DNA from: an uncultured Coriobacteriales bacterium
GTDB taxonomy: Bacteria; Actinomycetota; Coriobacteriia; Coriobacteriales; UMGS124
DNA length: 62,764 nt
Reading direction: 5' to 3'
Assembly (NCBI GenBank): GCA_934636245.1
Contig: CAKUAI010000022.1
Coordinates: 1-62,764, forward strand
Positions 49,091 through 57,972 of the stretch are shown here, in pieces (the first letter of the stretch is position 1; every line of letters begins with the position of its first letter). The translations under genes were made by a program, and so were the position numbers. Below the pieces are notes generated by a model, which worked only from the letters and a program-made list of their open reading frames with translations, searched no databases and was not told the DNA's origin.

Positions 49091-49423
49091 GTGGACGCCC
49101 TGACCACCGAGGGCCTCTACAACTACATGAAGGCCCGCGGCGCCCAGGACGGCGAGTACGGCGACCCCAACACCAACTGGTTCATCGGCGCCTACTTCAA
49201 GGACCGCATCCTCGACAAGCTGCCCGAAGACATCGAGGAGGGCATCGCCGAGGGCTGGTGCTGGAAGGCCGACACCCTCGAGGAGGTCGCCGAGATGGCC
49301 GGCCTGCCCGTTGAGAACGTCCTTGCCACGGTCGAGAAGTACAACGGCTACTGCTACGGCCTGTGCATCGACTCCGGCTACATCGCCGCAACCGAGGCCG
49401 TCGCATACACGCAGGGTGCGTAG
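49091..49423 (+). pseudogene. Flavoprotein fragment, recent copy with in-frame deletion
   Basis: A close copy of 46070-46353 followed directly by a close copy of 46562-46643. Only the C-terminal part of the MerR-linked flavoprotein is present (DALTTEGLYNYMKARGAQDG... AEAVAYTQGA), with about 70 residues removed. The joint falls at GGCTACTGC versus GGCTTCTGC, a short repeat. The frame stays open, but it has no start signal or FAD-binding half. Confidence 0.9.
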
Positions 49424-49470
49424 GTTCTGGTTTGAAGTAGTATCTGGACGGAGTTAGACAAGTTGCTTTG

Positions 49471-49517
49471 CCGGCGCCCCTCCCGATTTTAGCAATTCGG
49501 GAGGGGCGCCGGTTTTT
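49471..49517 (+). terminator. Strong terminator between convergent flavoprotein units
   Basis: CCGGCGCCCCTCCCGA at 49471-49486 pairs perfectly with 49497-49512 over a ten-base loop, followed by TTTTT. Confidence 0.9.
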
Positions 49518-49551
49518 CTCGTTTTGCGGCCGGCCGTGGCTCCGGGTAGTC

Positions 49552-52023
49552 TTACCTGGCGGTAGACACCGCGCTCGTGTCAACGAGGGCCGGGCTCACG
49601 TAAGTGAATCCGCCGTACGTCTCGTTCACGAAGTTGGCCGCGTTGATGCCGGCAAGGCGGCCGCTCGTCCAAAGCCAGCCCTGGGCGACGCCTCCGAAGC
49701 CCGAGTAGTTGCGCTCGGGGTGCAGCAGCACGCCCATGGAGTCCACGCCGGTTGCATAGAGGCCCTCGATGGGCGTCGCGTGGTCGTCCTTGAGCACGCG
49801 AATCTGCGTGTCGACATCCAGGCCGCCGGCCGTAGAGAAGGACGCGTTGTAGACCCTTACGGCATAGAACGGCGCCGTCTCGATTCTGGTCAGGAATTCG
49901 GGGTCCTTGCCGAAGGCGCTGTCCTCGCCGGCATCCACTAGGGCGTTGTAGTCGGCAACCGTCTGCTCGAGCACGGACGGGTCTATGCCGATCTGAGAGG
50001 CAAGGTCCGCCAGGGTGTCCGCCTTCCATGCCATGCCCTCCTCCACGGCATATCCAAGGCCCTCGTACACCTCGGGAACGGGCATGTCGCCCGGGATGTC
50101 GCCCTGCGAGCAGTACCCCTCGAACTTGGGGATCTTGGAGAACCCGGAAGCGGCGACCTCGTCGAGGACGTCGGCCGAGGTGATGGTGTAGTAGTAGCTG
50201 CCTGCCTGGTAGCACGGCCAAGACTCGCTCTCGACGTCGGAGGCGAAGCTCTCGTAACGGGCCTCGTTCATGAAGCGCGTGCCGTCGGCCTTCACGGCCA
50301 CGGTGTTTGCGCTGATGCCGGCCGCCATGGGGATGTTGTTGAGCGTCCAGACCTTGTAGCGTCCGGTGCGCCCGTCCAGGCGGTCCTCATAGAAGTTGAT
50401 GGGGTAGCGGTCAAGCCAGTGGTCGAGCGTCACGTGCATGACATTGGGGCTCATCTCGATGTTCCATGTTCCGGCCCCGGCATCGAGCGCGGCCTGCACC
50501 ATCAGGCCGGTGTCCTGTCCGGTGCCGATGCCGCGGCGCTCTCCCGCCCAGCGCGGGTCAAGAAGGGCGTTGATCATCTCGGGGTTCGAGCCGAAGCCGC
50601 CCGTGTTCATGATCACGGCCTTGGCGTGGATAAGGTACTCCTGGCCCGTGGCGACGTTGCGGGCCTTGACTCCGACCACGCGGTCGGGGTTTGCCTCGTC
50701 GAGAAGGAGCTCGTAGCCTTCCGTCTCCAACATCCAGTCGCCGCCCTGGGCCTTGACGGCTGCGAGCATGGACTTGTAGTACTTGTCGACGCCGGCTCGG
50801 CGGTCCTCATAGGAACCCGTGTCGGTGTTGGACGTCAGGACGACGTTGTAGCTGGTCAAACCGCCGGTGAAGGGGTTGGGCTTGCCCATGTCGCCGAAAA
50901 TCCAGCCCTGGCCGTGCAGCCAGTCGATGGTGTTGCCCGACTCGGCGAAGAAGAGGTCGACCAGGTCGTCCTTGGCGCGCTGCTCGCCCCCCTGGCTCGT
51001 GTAGCTGCGCCACACCTCGCGGAACAGGTCGGCGTCCACAAAAGGCTCGCCGCCGTTGATCTCCTCCATGTACTTGGGCGGGTTTACGGCGCACCCCTCG
51101 TGCGTGAGCGCCGACTTGCCGCCGTACTTGCCGGCGCGGTCGATGCCCAGGACGCTCACGAGCTTGTTGGGGTTGATGGACTGGATCGTTTCGCAGGCGC
51201 TCTTCATCGCCATGATGCCGCCGTTGCCCATGCCGACCACGAGGACGTCGACGTCGATCTCCTCTGGGTCGCCGACTTCGGGCTTTGCAGGCGGAATCTG
51301 GAACGCGCTTACCGCCGAGGCGTCCGACCCACCGGCAACCAGGGCATCCTGCAGGGCCTGCTTAATGGCCATCTTCACGGCATTGCTTGTCGACGTTGCG
51401 CCGGCGATGGCGTCGACTGCGATGGACTGGCTCTCGATGATGCGGGGGAACATGAGGTCTTTGACGTTTGCCAGCATGACTTCCGTCTCGCCATGGGCAA
51501 ACCTGTCGTCCGGCACCTCGATTTTGAGAATCGACGTCTCGTTTACCGTGATGGTGACGGGAAGCTCCCAAATCTGCCAATATCCCTTGGCCGCGCCCGT
51601 GTACTTGCCGGGCTTCATCTTGACCACGGTGGAAGAGGAGATGCCCATGGCCTCGTTGTAGGCCGCCGTCGCGGCGTCGGCGATGGCGTCGGACGTCACC
51701 GTTGCGCCGGCGGTGGCGGACACGTCGATTGTGCCGGTCTCGACCATCGACGCCTGGGCGTTGGCGATTGCGCGGCCGCCGCGGTCGGGCGTTTCGTCGG
51801 CGCCCTCGATTGCAGCGTCGACCACGACGCCGTTGGCCGTGTCCACTGTCAGCGTCACCGTAACCTCGCCGCCAAAGCCCTGGGCCGACGCAGTGACGGT
51901 TACTGTGTCGGGAGCCTGCTCGGCGAGCGCGGGCATCGCGGGCGCCGTTGCGGCAACGGCGCCGACGGCCGCGCAGGCGGCTCCTGCCACGAATCCACGG
52001 CGGGACAAAGCGATCTTTTCCAT
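49552..52023 (-). CDS. Tat-exported flavoprotein with two FMN-binding domains and FAD domain
   Basis: Exported protein of 823 residues. The Tat signal is SRRGFVAGAACAAVG. Two FMN-binding domains occur in the first 240 residues, each with a flavinylation-like motif (SATAGATVTSDA and DAIAGATSTSNA). The FAD-binding fumarate-reductase-like domain follows (about 265-810): DVDVLVVGMGNGGIMAMKSA, AVIMNTGGFGSNPEM. The covalent FMN carriers could hand electrons from a membrane donor to the FAD site. The substrate is unknown. AAGGAGAGG precedes the ATG at 52023. A LuxR gene with 12 TM segments is upstream on the same strand. Confidence 0.92.
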   Translation of the reverse strand: MEKIALSRRGFVAGAACAAVGAVAATAPAMPALAEQAPDTVTVTASAQGFGGEVTVTLTVDTANGVVVDAAIEGADETPDRGGRAIANAQASMVETGTIDVSATAGATVTSDAIADAATAAYNEAMGISSSTVVKMKPGKYTGAAKGYWQIWELPVTITVNETSILKIEVPDDRFAHGETEVMLANVKDLMFPRIIESQSIAVDAIAGATSTSNAVKMAIKQALQDALVAGGSDASAVSAFQIPPAKPEVGDPEEIDVDVLVVGMGNGGIMAMKSACETIQSINPNKLVSVLGIDRAGKYGGKSALTHEGCAVNPPKYMEEINGGEPFVDADLFREVWRSYTSQGGEQRAKDDLVDLFFAESGNTIDWLHGQGWIFGDMGKPNPFTGGLTSYNVVLTSNTDTGSYEDRRAGVDKYYKSMLAAVKAQGGDWMLETEGYELLLDEANPDRVVGVKARNVATGQEYLIHAKAVIMNTGGFGSNPEMINALLDPRWAGERRGIGTGQDTGLMVQAALDAGAGTWNIEMSPNVMHVTLDHWLDRYPINFYEDRLDGRTGRYKVWTLNNIPMAAGISANTVAVKADGTRFMNEARYESFASDVESESWPCYQAGSYYYTITSADVLDEVAASGFSKIPKFEGYCSQGDIPGDMPVPEVYEGLGYAVEEGMAWKADTLADLASQIGIDPSVLEQTVADYNALVDAGEDSAFGKDPEFLTRIETAPFYAVRVYNASFSTAGGLDVDTQIRVLKDDHATPIEGLYATGVDSMGVLLHPERNYSGFGGVAQGWLWTSGRLAGINAANFVNETYGGFTYVSPALVDTSAVSTAR

Positions 52024-52128
52024 GAGCCTCTCCTTTGCAGACGTTCCTTCCATTGGGCTGCCTTTGAGGGATGTCCCTCTACAGGCAGCCATTGAAACAA
52101 GCGTATGCAAAACGGGGCAGGCGGCAAT

Positions 52129-52197
52129 CTACTCCGGAAGTAGAGAGGCCCCCGATCCATGCCGATGAGGCGCGCATGAAGCCCGGGGCTTCTCTAC
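52129..52197 (-). promoter_or_regulatory. Inverted repeats upstream of the FMN/FAD flavoprotein
   Basis: CTACTCCGGAAGTAG at 52129-52143 is a 5-bp-arm palindrome, overlapped by a larger inverted repeat (GTAGAGAGGCCCC at 52140-52152 with GGGGCTTCTCTAC at 52185-52197, one mismatch). They lie between the LuxR gene and the flavoprotein. One may be the LuxR operator, and the larger could be the LuxR gene's terminator. Confidence 0.45.
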
Positions 52198-52233
52198 CTA
52201 TGCGGTCTACTTGACACCCCAAGCTGGGGTTAC

Positions 52234-53718
52234 TTACTTCGCGTCCTTTTCCTGATGTCCCGCGGACTCGACTTTCTCGATGAGCTCTTGCTGCTTCCCC
52301 ACTCCGAGCTTTTGATACACATGGACGATGTGGGAATGGGCCGTGCCAGGCGAAATGCCCAAGCGCTTTGCGATCACCGCCTGGGTGCGGCCGCGGGCCA
52401 ACAAACCAAGCACCTCGGTCTCGCGTGGGGTGCAGCCGCACTCCTTCGCCACGGCGGCGACTCCCTTTTCAAGGTTCACGCCTTTGCTGTCGGCCTTATT
52501 GGGAACGGCTATCGCGCAGAATAGCTGTTCGATGACGCGTTCCGGGAACACCCAAACGAACAGGACGATGAGAGCTAGCAGCAAGATGGGCACCACTGTG
52601 ACAACCTGGATTACGCCCGGGTCGTACTGAAGCGTCACCGTGGCGAGCAGGAGGCCCATCAAGTAACCCATGTTCTTGCCCGCGATAAGAAAGCCGAAAT
52701 AGCGATTGGGCTGGAGAGAGTACACGCTTACCGCCTGGGCGACGAGAACCCATGTCAGGATATCAAACAGCTTGCGTCCGATGCCGGACACGGTCAGAGC
52801 CGCCCAGCCCCATGATAGGGGCAGTATCAGGTAGAAGACGAATCCAACCGCAGTCACGGGCAGCACGAGCCTGAGCACGCCTACCGAACTCAGCGGCCGC
52901 ATGAACGCGGAGAGCGCCAGCAGCCCCAGGGCCGTAACAAGGTTGGCGGCAAAGCGTATTTGAGACGCGGCTTGAGGAGGCATGAAATCGTAGGCAAGCA
53001 TCACGACCAGATTGTAGACGCACGAATACACCAGGCAGCATAACAGGATATTGACGAGCGCTCGATGGTGGCGTTCGCGCAGTTCCTGCTCCCCATCGTT
53101 CCCGGTGGTCGCAGCCCTAAGTTCAGACCCCGCTTGCGCATGGTCGCCCGACTTGGCTCGCCCCGCATGCGGGGTATGTTCACCGGCCGCAAAAAGCACG
53201 ACGGCGCCTGCCGGAAGCACCCCGACGAGCGCAAGGAGCAGCAGGTTCGATGGAGTAAGGCCCAGAGCGATGCCCAGGAACGACGAGAGGGCCGTGGCAA
53301 GCAAGGTATACGACTGGATGCGGTCAAGCCGCATGCCGACAAAGCGGCGGCCCCATGCTGACTCGTAATATCCCACGCATATGCCGCTGAGCGCGAATCC
53401 CAGGATTGCGCAGGGCCAGGCCTCCCGGCAGTATCCCCATGCAATGCAGGCAACCCCTGCACACCCCGCCACGGCAATTGCCCAGGGGCTGACGTCGCGG
53501 CGGCGATAGCTGCAGCATGGTGACAGCGCTACGATGAGCGCGCACGTCGCGGCGCTCAGCAGCATGGCGACGCATAGCCCCAACGATACGTCCGCGGGCC
53601 ATGCTGTGCCTGCCGCAAATGCGAGCAATGCTGTGGCATGCGCCCTGCTGAGCGCAAAGCCCGCAAGGTCCCACCTCATGGGTGCGAAAATCTCCCTCAA
53701 TCGCCGAATCGTTCTCAT
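52234..53718 (-). CDS. LuxR-family regulator with multiple membrane segments
   Basis: Protein of 494 residues. About 12 hydrophobic segments occupy residues 20-415 in two groups of about six, like a major-facilitator fold. The C-terminal LuxR-type helix-turn-helix is GCTPRETEVLGLLARGRTQAVIAKRLGISPGTAHSHIVHVYQKLGV (about 430-475). This architecture is abundant in Eggerthellaceae, usually beside a flavoprotein or molybdoenzyme it is thought to control. Here the FMN/FAD flavoprotein follows on the same strand after 210 bases. The ligand may be sensed in the membrane. An alternative start is Met at 53679. Confidence 0.9.
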   Translation of the reverse strand: MRTIRRLREIFAPMRWDLAGFALSRAHATALLAFAAGTAWPADVSLGLCVAMLLSAATCALIVALSPCCSYRRRDVSPWAIAVAGCAGVACIAWGYCREAWPCAILGFALSGICVGYYESAWGRRFVGMRLDRIQSYTLLATALSSFLGIALGLTPSNLLLLALVGVLPAGAVVLFAAGEHTPHAGRAKSGDHAQAGSELRAATTGNDGEQELRERHHRALVNILLCCLVYSCVYNLVVMLAYDFMPPQAASQIRFAANLVTALGLLALSAFMRPLSSVGVLRLVLPVTAVGFVFYLILPLSWGWAALTVSGIGRKLFDILTWVLVAQAVSVYSLQPNRYFGFLIAGKNMGYLMGLLLATVTLQYDPGVIQVVTVVPILLLALIVLFVWVFPERVIEQLFCAIAVPNKADSKGVNLEKGVAAVAKECGCTPRETEVLGLLARGRTQAVIAKRLGISPGTAHSHIVHVYQKLGVGKQQELIEKVESAGHQEKDAK

Positions 53719-53979
53719 CAGCCTCCCCGTTTAGGCACATGGCCTACTGCGACGCCCCATGCAGGTAGTATATCGGGATTCTCGGGAGCGATGACGGCGA
53801 GGTGCCTTAGGGTTTTGCAATTGCTCTCCGAGCGGAGCTGGCCACAAGGGTTCAGGAGTAAAAACGGGCAATGATGCCAGCAAACGAGTACTATCCCTGC
53901 TTCCCGGGCTGTGCTCGCCTGGCACCGAGCGCCCTGCCCTTCTTCGAGGCCAATATGAGCCGAGCGGCCGAGGCAATCC
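53719..53979. other. Gap before the truncated flavoprotein
   Basis: No gene seen. Frames continue upstream of 53987 without recognisable flavoprotein sequence, so the break point lies here. Confidence 0.5.
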
Positions 53980-54730
53980 CGCTGACGTGGGGGATGGCCA
54001 CCGCATGGGCATATGGGCCGGCGCGCGCATGCAGCTCGACGGTTGCGACATGAGCCATGCCATCGGCGGCGGAACCTATGTCATGGGGACGCTGCCTGCG
54101 CTGCTTCTCAACAAGAATGGCAAACGCTACATGAATGAAGACGTTCAGGGCCAGCAGATTGCTGAACGCATTTGGGAGCAGAAGGACTGTGTTGCGTTCC
54201 AAATCTTTGACGCAGGGTTCTTTGATCACATGGACGACATGCCTTATGGTCACGGAAAGCATCCCGAGGCAAAGCTTGAAACGCTCATCGCCGAGGCTGA
54301 GGCGGGAAAACTCGCTATGGCTGACACTATCGAAGAGCTGCTTGACCAGTTGGACATTGACAAAGACGCGGCATTGGCAAGCATAGAACACTACAACGAG
54401 CTGTGCCACGGGGGCTTGGATGAGGACTTCGGCAAAACGGAGCGTCGCATGATTCCCGTTGAAACACCGCCATTCTTCTGCGACCGCTACGCAGGGGATG
54501 GCTCGAGTCGTGGAATCGGACATCTAGTGACAATGTCTGGCCTTGAGAGCGATGAAGACTGCCACGTATACAACAAGGACATGGATATTATTCCTGGCCT
54601 ATATGCTTGCGGTAACGTGCAGGGCAACCGATTCAGCATCATCTATCCTGAGGTGCTCCAGGGTCACAGCATTGCCATGGCCATGACATTTGGCTACATC
54701 GCTGGCACAAATGCCGCCATGGGCGTGTAG
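53980..54730 (+). pseudogene. C-terminal fragment of a flavoprotein
   Basis: From GDGHRMGIWAGARMQLDGCDMSHAIGG to GNVQGNRFSIIYPEVLQGHSIAMAMTFGYIAGTNAAMGV, this is the last ~245 residues of a fumarate-reductase-like FAD protein of the type with HAIGGGTYVMG. The dinucleotide-binding N-terminal half is missing and no clear start exists (GTG at 53987 is the first in frame). It is not a close copy of the other four proteins here. The divergent LuxR gene would fit an earlier intact neighbour. Confidence 0.8.
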
Positions 54731-54910
54731 TGCATTTGCCCTGACTCTTTCGGGTCTCTCGAAGGTCGAGCAAGCTTCGGCTGAGCCAAACATTTGACTT
54801 TTCCATAGGCAACGGTCGAATGGCCTTTGGTCGAATCCCTCCCGCGCCGGCACCGGTAACTGGTCCGTAAGGGGCTTTGGGGAAGACTTGCGGTTGGCCA
54901 AGAGCAAATT

Positions 54911-54943
54911 GGGGCCACCCGGGAAAACCTCTCGGGTGGCCCC
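54911..54943. terminator. Hairpin terminator between the flavoprotein fragment and the next flavoprotein
   Basis: GGGGCCACCCG at 54911-54921 pairs with CGGGTGGCCCC at 54933-54943. A short A/T-rich tract follows in both directions, so either or both convergent genes may use it. Confidence 0.7.
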
Positions 54944-54969
54944 TGAGCCATCTTTTGAAGAATCCTCGG

Positions 54970-56520
54970 CTACTCCACGGGCTCGTTGGCGGCGGCTGTG
55001 GCACCGGCCAGACGACCGAGCGAGAAGCAGCTGTTGCACGACCAGCCGGTGTAGCACGACCATTCGACTATCTCACCACCGGCAAACAGGCCCGGGATAG
55101 CCTCAAAAATCTCCGTCGTATCCTCGGGCGTGAGGTCGTTCAGCACCTCGACGCCCTTGGCACGCAGCACGACGCCGTCCAGGTTCGCCTTGAGGCCGCC
55201 CGTGGTCATGACGATGGAGGGCGCCATCTTGATGGCGTGGAACGGGCCGGTCGCGACGGTGGGCATGGGGAAGTTGGACGTGCGCTCGCCGTAGACGGGG
55301 TCCACGAGCTCACCTGCGCCGGCGGTGACGTCGGCCGCCGCCTGGACAAGGTTGTCTGCGTTGACCCCCATGGCCTCGGCCAGTGCCTCGAGCGTGTCGC
55401 CGCTCGCATAGTCCTCGTCAGTAAGGCCGTAGGTTGCGTTGTTGAGGTCATAGTACTCCTTGGCCTCCTCCGAGCATACGAACCACAGGTAGTCTTCGGG
55501 CTGCTGAGCAAACTGGCGCTCGAACTCGTTGATGAGGTCGTTGTTGGCATAGGAGGCGCCGTCGTTGATGCAGCGCTTGCCTTGCGCGCTTACGATCATG
55601 CCGTGGTAGAGCAAGTCGGCCGCAATGTTCTTGCCCGTGTTGTACACGGTGTTGCCCAGGAAGAAGCCGCCGTCCTGCGTGCGCACCGTCACGGCGCCCA
55701 GCGCCATGGCCATGACGAGGCCGTCGCCGGTCGAGGTCGGCCGCGTGCAGCTCGAGACGCCGCCCCACTGTTCGGCGAACATCCCGATAAGCTTGGAGTT
55801 GGACGTGTAGGCGCCCGTGCACAGCACCACGCCGCGCGTGCCCTTGACGTAGATGTCCTTGCCGTCCTGCTGGCAGCGCACTCCAACAACGCGACCGTCC
55901 TCGTTGGTCACAAGCTCAACGGCGCGGGTGTTCATGAGCAACTCAGCGCCGCAGCCCTCGAAGTAGTCGGTCATGGGCGTAAGGAACCCGGCGCCGCCGA
56001 CGATGTCCTCGTAGGCGCACTGGAAGAAGATATCGTACTGCGAGTAGTGGGACTGGACGTCGGCACGCTGCCACTGGACTCCGCAGTCAGCCATGAAGTC
56101 GATGTTCTCGCCGGCGGTGCGGAAATTGTGTTCGGTGACGTCCTGAGGCGGCAGGCCATGCGGGTTCTGGCCGCGGTCGAGGTACTCCTGCCACACCTCG
56201 TCCGCCGTGGCGGTCACGCCCATGGAACGGGTGTAGTCCGTGTCATAGCCGGGGAGAAGGCCCTGGCAGACAACCATGTCGCCGCCGAAGCTGTCGTTCT
56301 TTTCTATGACGATGGTGCTAACCCCGGCTTTGACGCACTCCCAAGTTGCAGCCCAACCGGAGCAGCCGCCGCCCACGACAACAACTTCGGCCTCATAGTC
56401 CCAGGCGGGCTCGTTGCCTGCCGCCCGGGCGGTCTTAGCGCTTGCACTCGCTGCAACCGCGGCGCAGGCAGCAGCGCCGGATACAAAAGCACGGCGGTTG
56501 AACGCGACGGTACCGTTCAT
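54970..56520 (-). CDS. Tat-exported FAD-binding flavoprotein
   Basis: Exported protein of 516 residues. Tat signal FNRRAFVSGAAACAAVA, FAD motif YEAEVVVVGGGCSGWAATWECVKAGVSTIVIEK (about 46-78). The C-terminal FAD contact is PGLFAGGEIVEWSCYTGWSCNSCFSLGRLAG, and GVVLCTGAYTSNSK is conserved. No FMN or heme domain. The unusual Cys-rich WSCYTGWSCNSCFS near the end might bind or sense metal. A LysR gene is divergent 240 bases away. The ATG at 56520 is preceded by GGGGA. Confidence 0.9.
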   Translation of the reverse strand: MNGTVAFNRRAFVSGAAACAAVAASASAKTARAAGNEPAWDYEAEVVVVGGGCSGWAATWECVKAGVSTIVIEKNDSFGGDMVVCQGLLPGYDTDYTRSMGVTATADEVWQEYLDRGQNPHGLPPQDVTEHNFRTAGENIDFMADCGVQWQRADVQSHYSQYDIFFQCAYEDIVGGAGFLTPMTDYFEGCGAELLMNTRAVELVTNEDGRVVGVRCQQDGKDIYVKGTRGVVLCTGAYTSNSKLIGMFAEQWGGVSSCTRPTSTGDGLVMAMALGAVTVRTQDGGFFLGNTVYNTGKNIAADLLYHGMIVSAQGKRCINDGASYANNDLINEFERQFAQQPEDYLWFVCSEEAKEYYDLNNATYGLTDEDYASGDTLEALAEAMGVNADNLVQAAADVTAGAGELVDPVYGERTSNFPMPTVATGPFHAIKMAPSIVMTTGGLKANLDGVVLRAKGVEVLNDLTPEDTTEIFEAIPGLFAGGEIVEWSCYTGWSCNSCFSLGRLAGATAAANEPVE

Positions 56521-56623
56521 GTGTGTCCCCAATCCTTGGCGTTGTGGGCCCGGTCCCCTTGATCAAGCCCTTCGGTGGGGAGAATACTGCGTTGAGCTGC
56601 GGTTTCCCTCCTCATGTTTGAAG

Positions 56624-56692
56624 ACTCGGGCTTGCGAGTATTTCATCGCGCCGTTTTGCACAATGCAGCGAGTCGTTGCAGAATCCGCAACG
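56624..56692. promoter_or_regulatory. Two LysR-type inverted repeats in the divergent promoter
   Basis: ACTCG-N6-CGAGT is at 56624-56639 and CGTTGC-N7-GCAACG at 56674-56692. The second contains TTGCAGAATCCGCAA, a classic T-N11-A LysR box. They lie between the flavoprotein and the LysR gene start. Confidence 0.65.
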
Positions 56693-56759
56693 GGCCAGGT
56701 TGTCGTACTATAGTCGGTGCACTGCCAACATTACGACGGGTTTGACCTTGGGGGCTAGG

Positions 56760-57707
56760 ATGGACCTTCAAATGCTGCATGAGTTCGCCGTTCTTGCCGA
56801 GCGTCTCAATTACACTCAGGCCGCCCGCGACCTCAACGTGGCCCCCTCAACGTTGAGCCGCCACATAGCCGCACTTGAGACCGAACTGGGAACCAGGCTT
56901 TTTACACGTGGAGGCGGGACGTCGCTCACGTATGCAGGGCACATCCTCCTCGAGGAGGCTGGGGCGTTCTTTGCGGCGGAAGAGCGCGTCGCCCGTCGCC
57001 TCGGTGAGGCCGGGCGATCAGTCCAAGGCAAGGTGCGGCTGGAGGACTACATCTTCTCTCGCAGCATCAAGAATTTCATGCTTACGGCAGCCAAGCGTTA
57101 CCGGGCGCTCTACCACGGCGTCACGTTCGAGTTTGTGCCCATCGGCAACGGGTCCTCTATGGAGGATCTGCTTGCGGACGGAGACATCGACGTCGGCGTG
57201 CTCGTACACACTGGCCCCCGCGAACCGGTTTTCACAGAGGACGAGCGCCGTGTGGTGCCACTCTGGCACGAGCGCGGGCGCATGGGCATCTATACACGCT
57301 CAGACCAACTGCTCCCCGCCGATTTAATCGATGGCGAGGTGACAATCAATGTTCTGCGTCGCCTGCCCATGGTTTTGCCTCTGCGACCCGAATATGCGAA
57401 CTTCCGTGCCGATATCACGGCCCTGTGCGCCATGCATGGCTTCGAGGTCTCCCTCAAGCTCATCGAGACAGGCTCCCTCGAGGACCTGGCGATGGTCGAC
57501 ATGACAGGATGCGCCCAAATCGTGCTGGACACAGACCTGCGCGATCCCGCCAACCCATTTACGCTTGATCCCGAGTGCTCATTCCATCTCATACATGAGC
57601 CGTGCTGGGCAACGCCCTACCTGCTGCTTCCCAAACGCGAGGGAGATCCAATCATTGACTCGTTTGCCGACTTCCTGCGGGAGTTGGCTGAGGAGCGAGC
57701 GGAATGA
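56760..57707 (+). CDS. LysR-family transcriptional regulator
   Basis: DNA-binding regulator of 315 residues. The HTH is LHEFAVLAERLNYTQAARDLNVAPSTLSRHIAALETELGTRLFTR (about 5-50). The remainder is the effector domain; unlike most, it has a shortened linker. It is divergent from the 516-residue flavoprotein and may activate it with its substrate as co-inducer (inference). GGGGGCTAGG precedes the ATG. Confidence 0.9.
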   Translation: MDLQMLHEFAVLAERLNYTQAARDLNVAPSTLSRHIAALETELGTRLFTRGGGTSLTYAGHILLEEAGAFFAAEERVARRLGEAGRSVQGKVRLEDYIFSRSIKNFMLTAAKRYRALYHGVTFEFVPIGNGSSMEDLLADGDIDVGVLVHTGPREPVFTEDERRVVPLWHERGRMGIYTRSDQLLPADLIDGEVTINVLRRLPMVLPLRPEYANFRADITALCAMHGFEVSLKLIETGSLEDLAMVDMTGCAQIVLDTDLRDPANPFTLDPECSFHLIHEPCWATPYLLLPKREGDPIIDSFADFLRELAEERAE

Positions 57708-57972
57708 CAGGCACGTTCACCTCCTGGATATAAAGGGACAAATCCCAATTGCCTACTCTAGCTGCTCATCCATACGGGAGCCATAGACCAACTGAGTGAT
57801 CTGCAGCGATTGAGTTCGTGCCCTATTGACAGGACGCATGACAGCCGCAGAGAGCGAAGGCCTGGCGCGGGAACTCCCCAATGCCAGGCCTTCGGTACGT
57901 CTCAATGAGTGACTTGGTTATGGATTTCGGCCTCCAGAGGTCGGCATATCCTTACCTAACGACTTGCCGCCC
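57708..57972. other. Intergenic region with a 12-bp hairpin
   Basis: No gene. CGAAGGCCTGGC at 57855-57866 pairs perfectly with 57883-57894. It lacks a long T run and is likely the shared transcription end of the two convergent genes. Confidence 0.6.
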
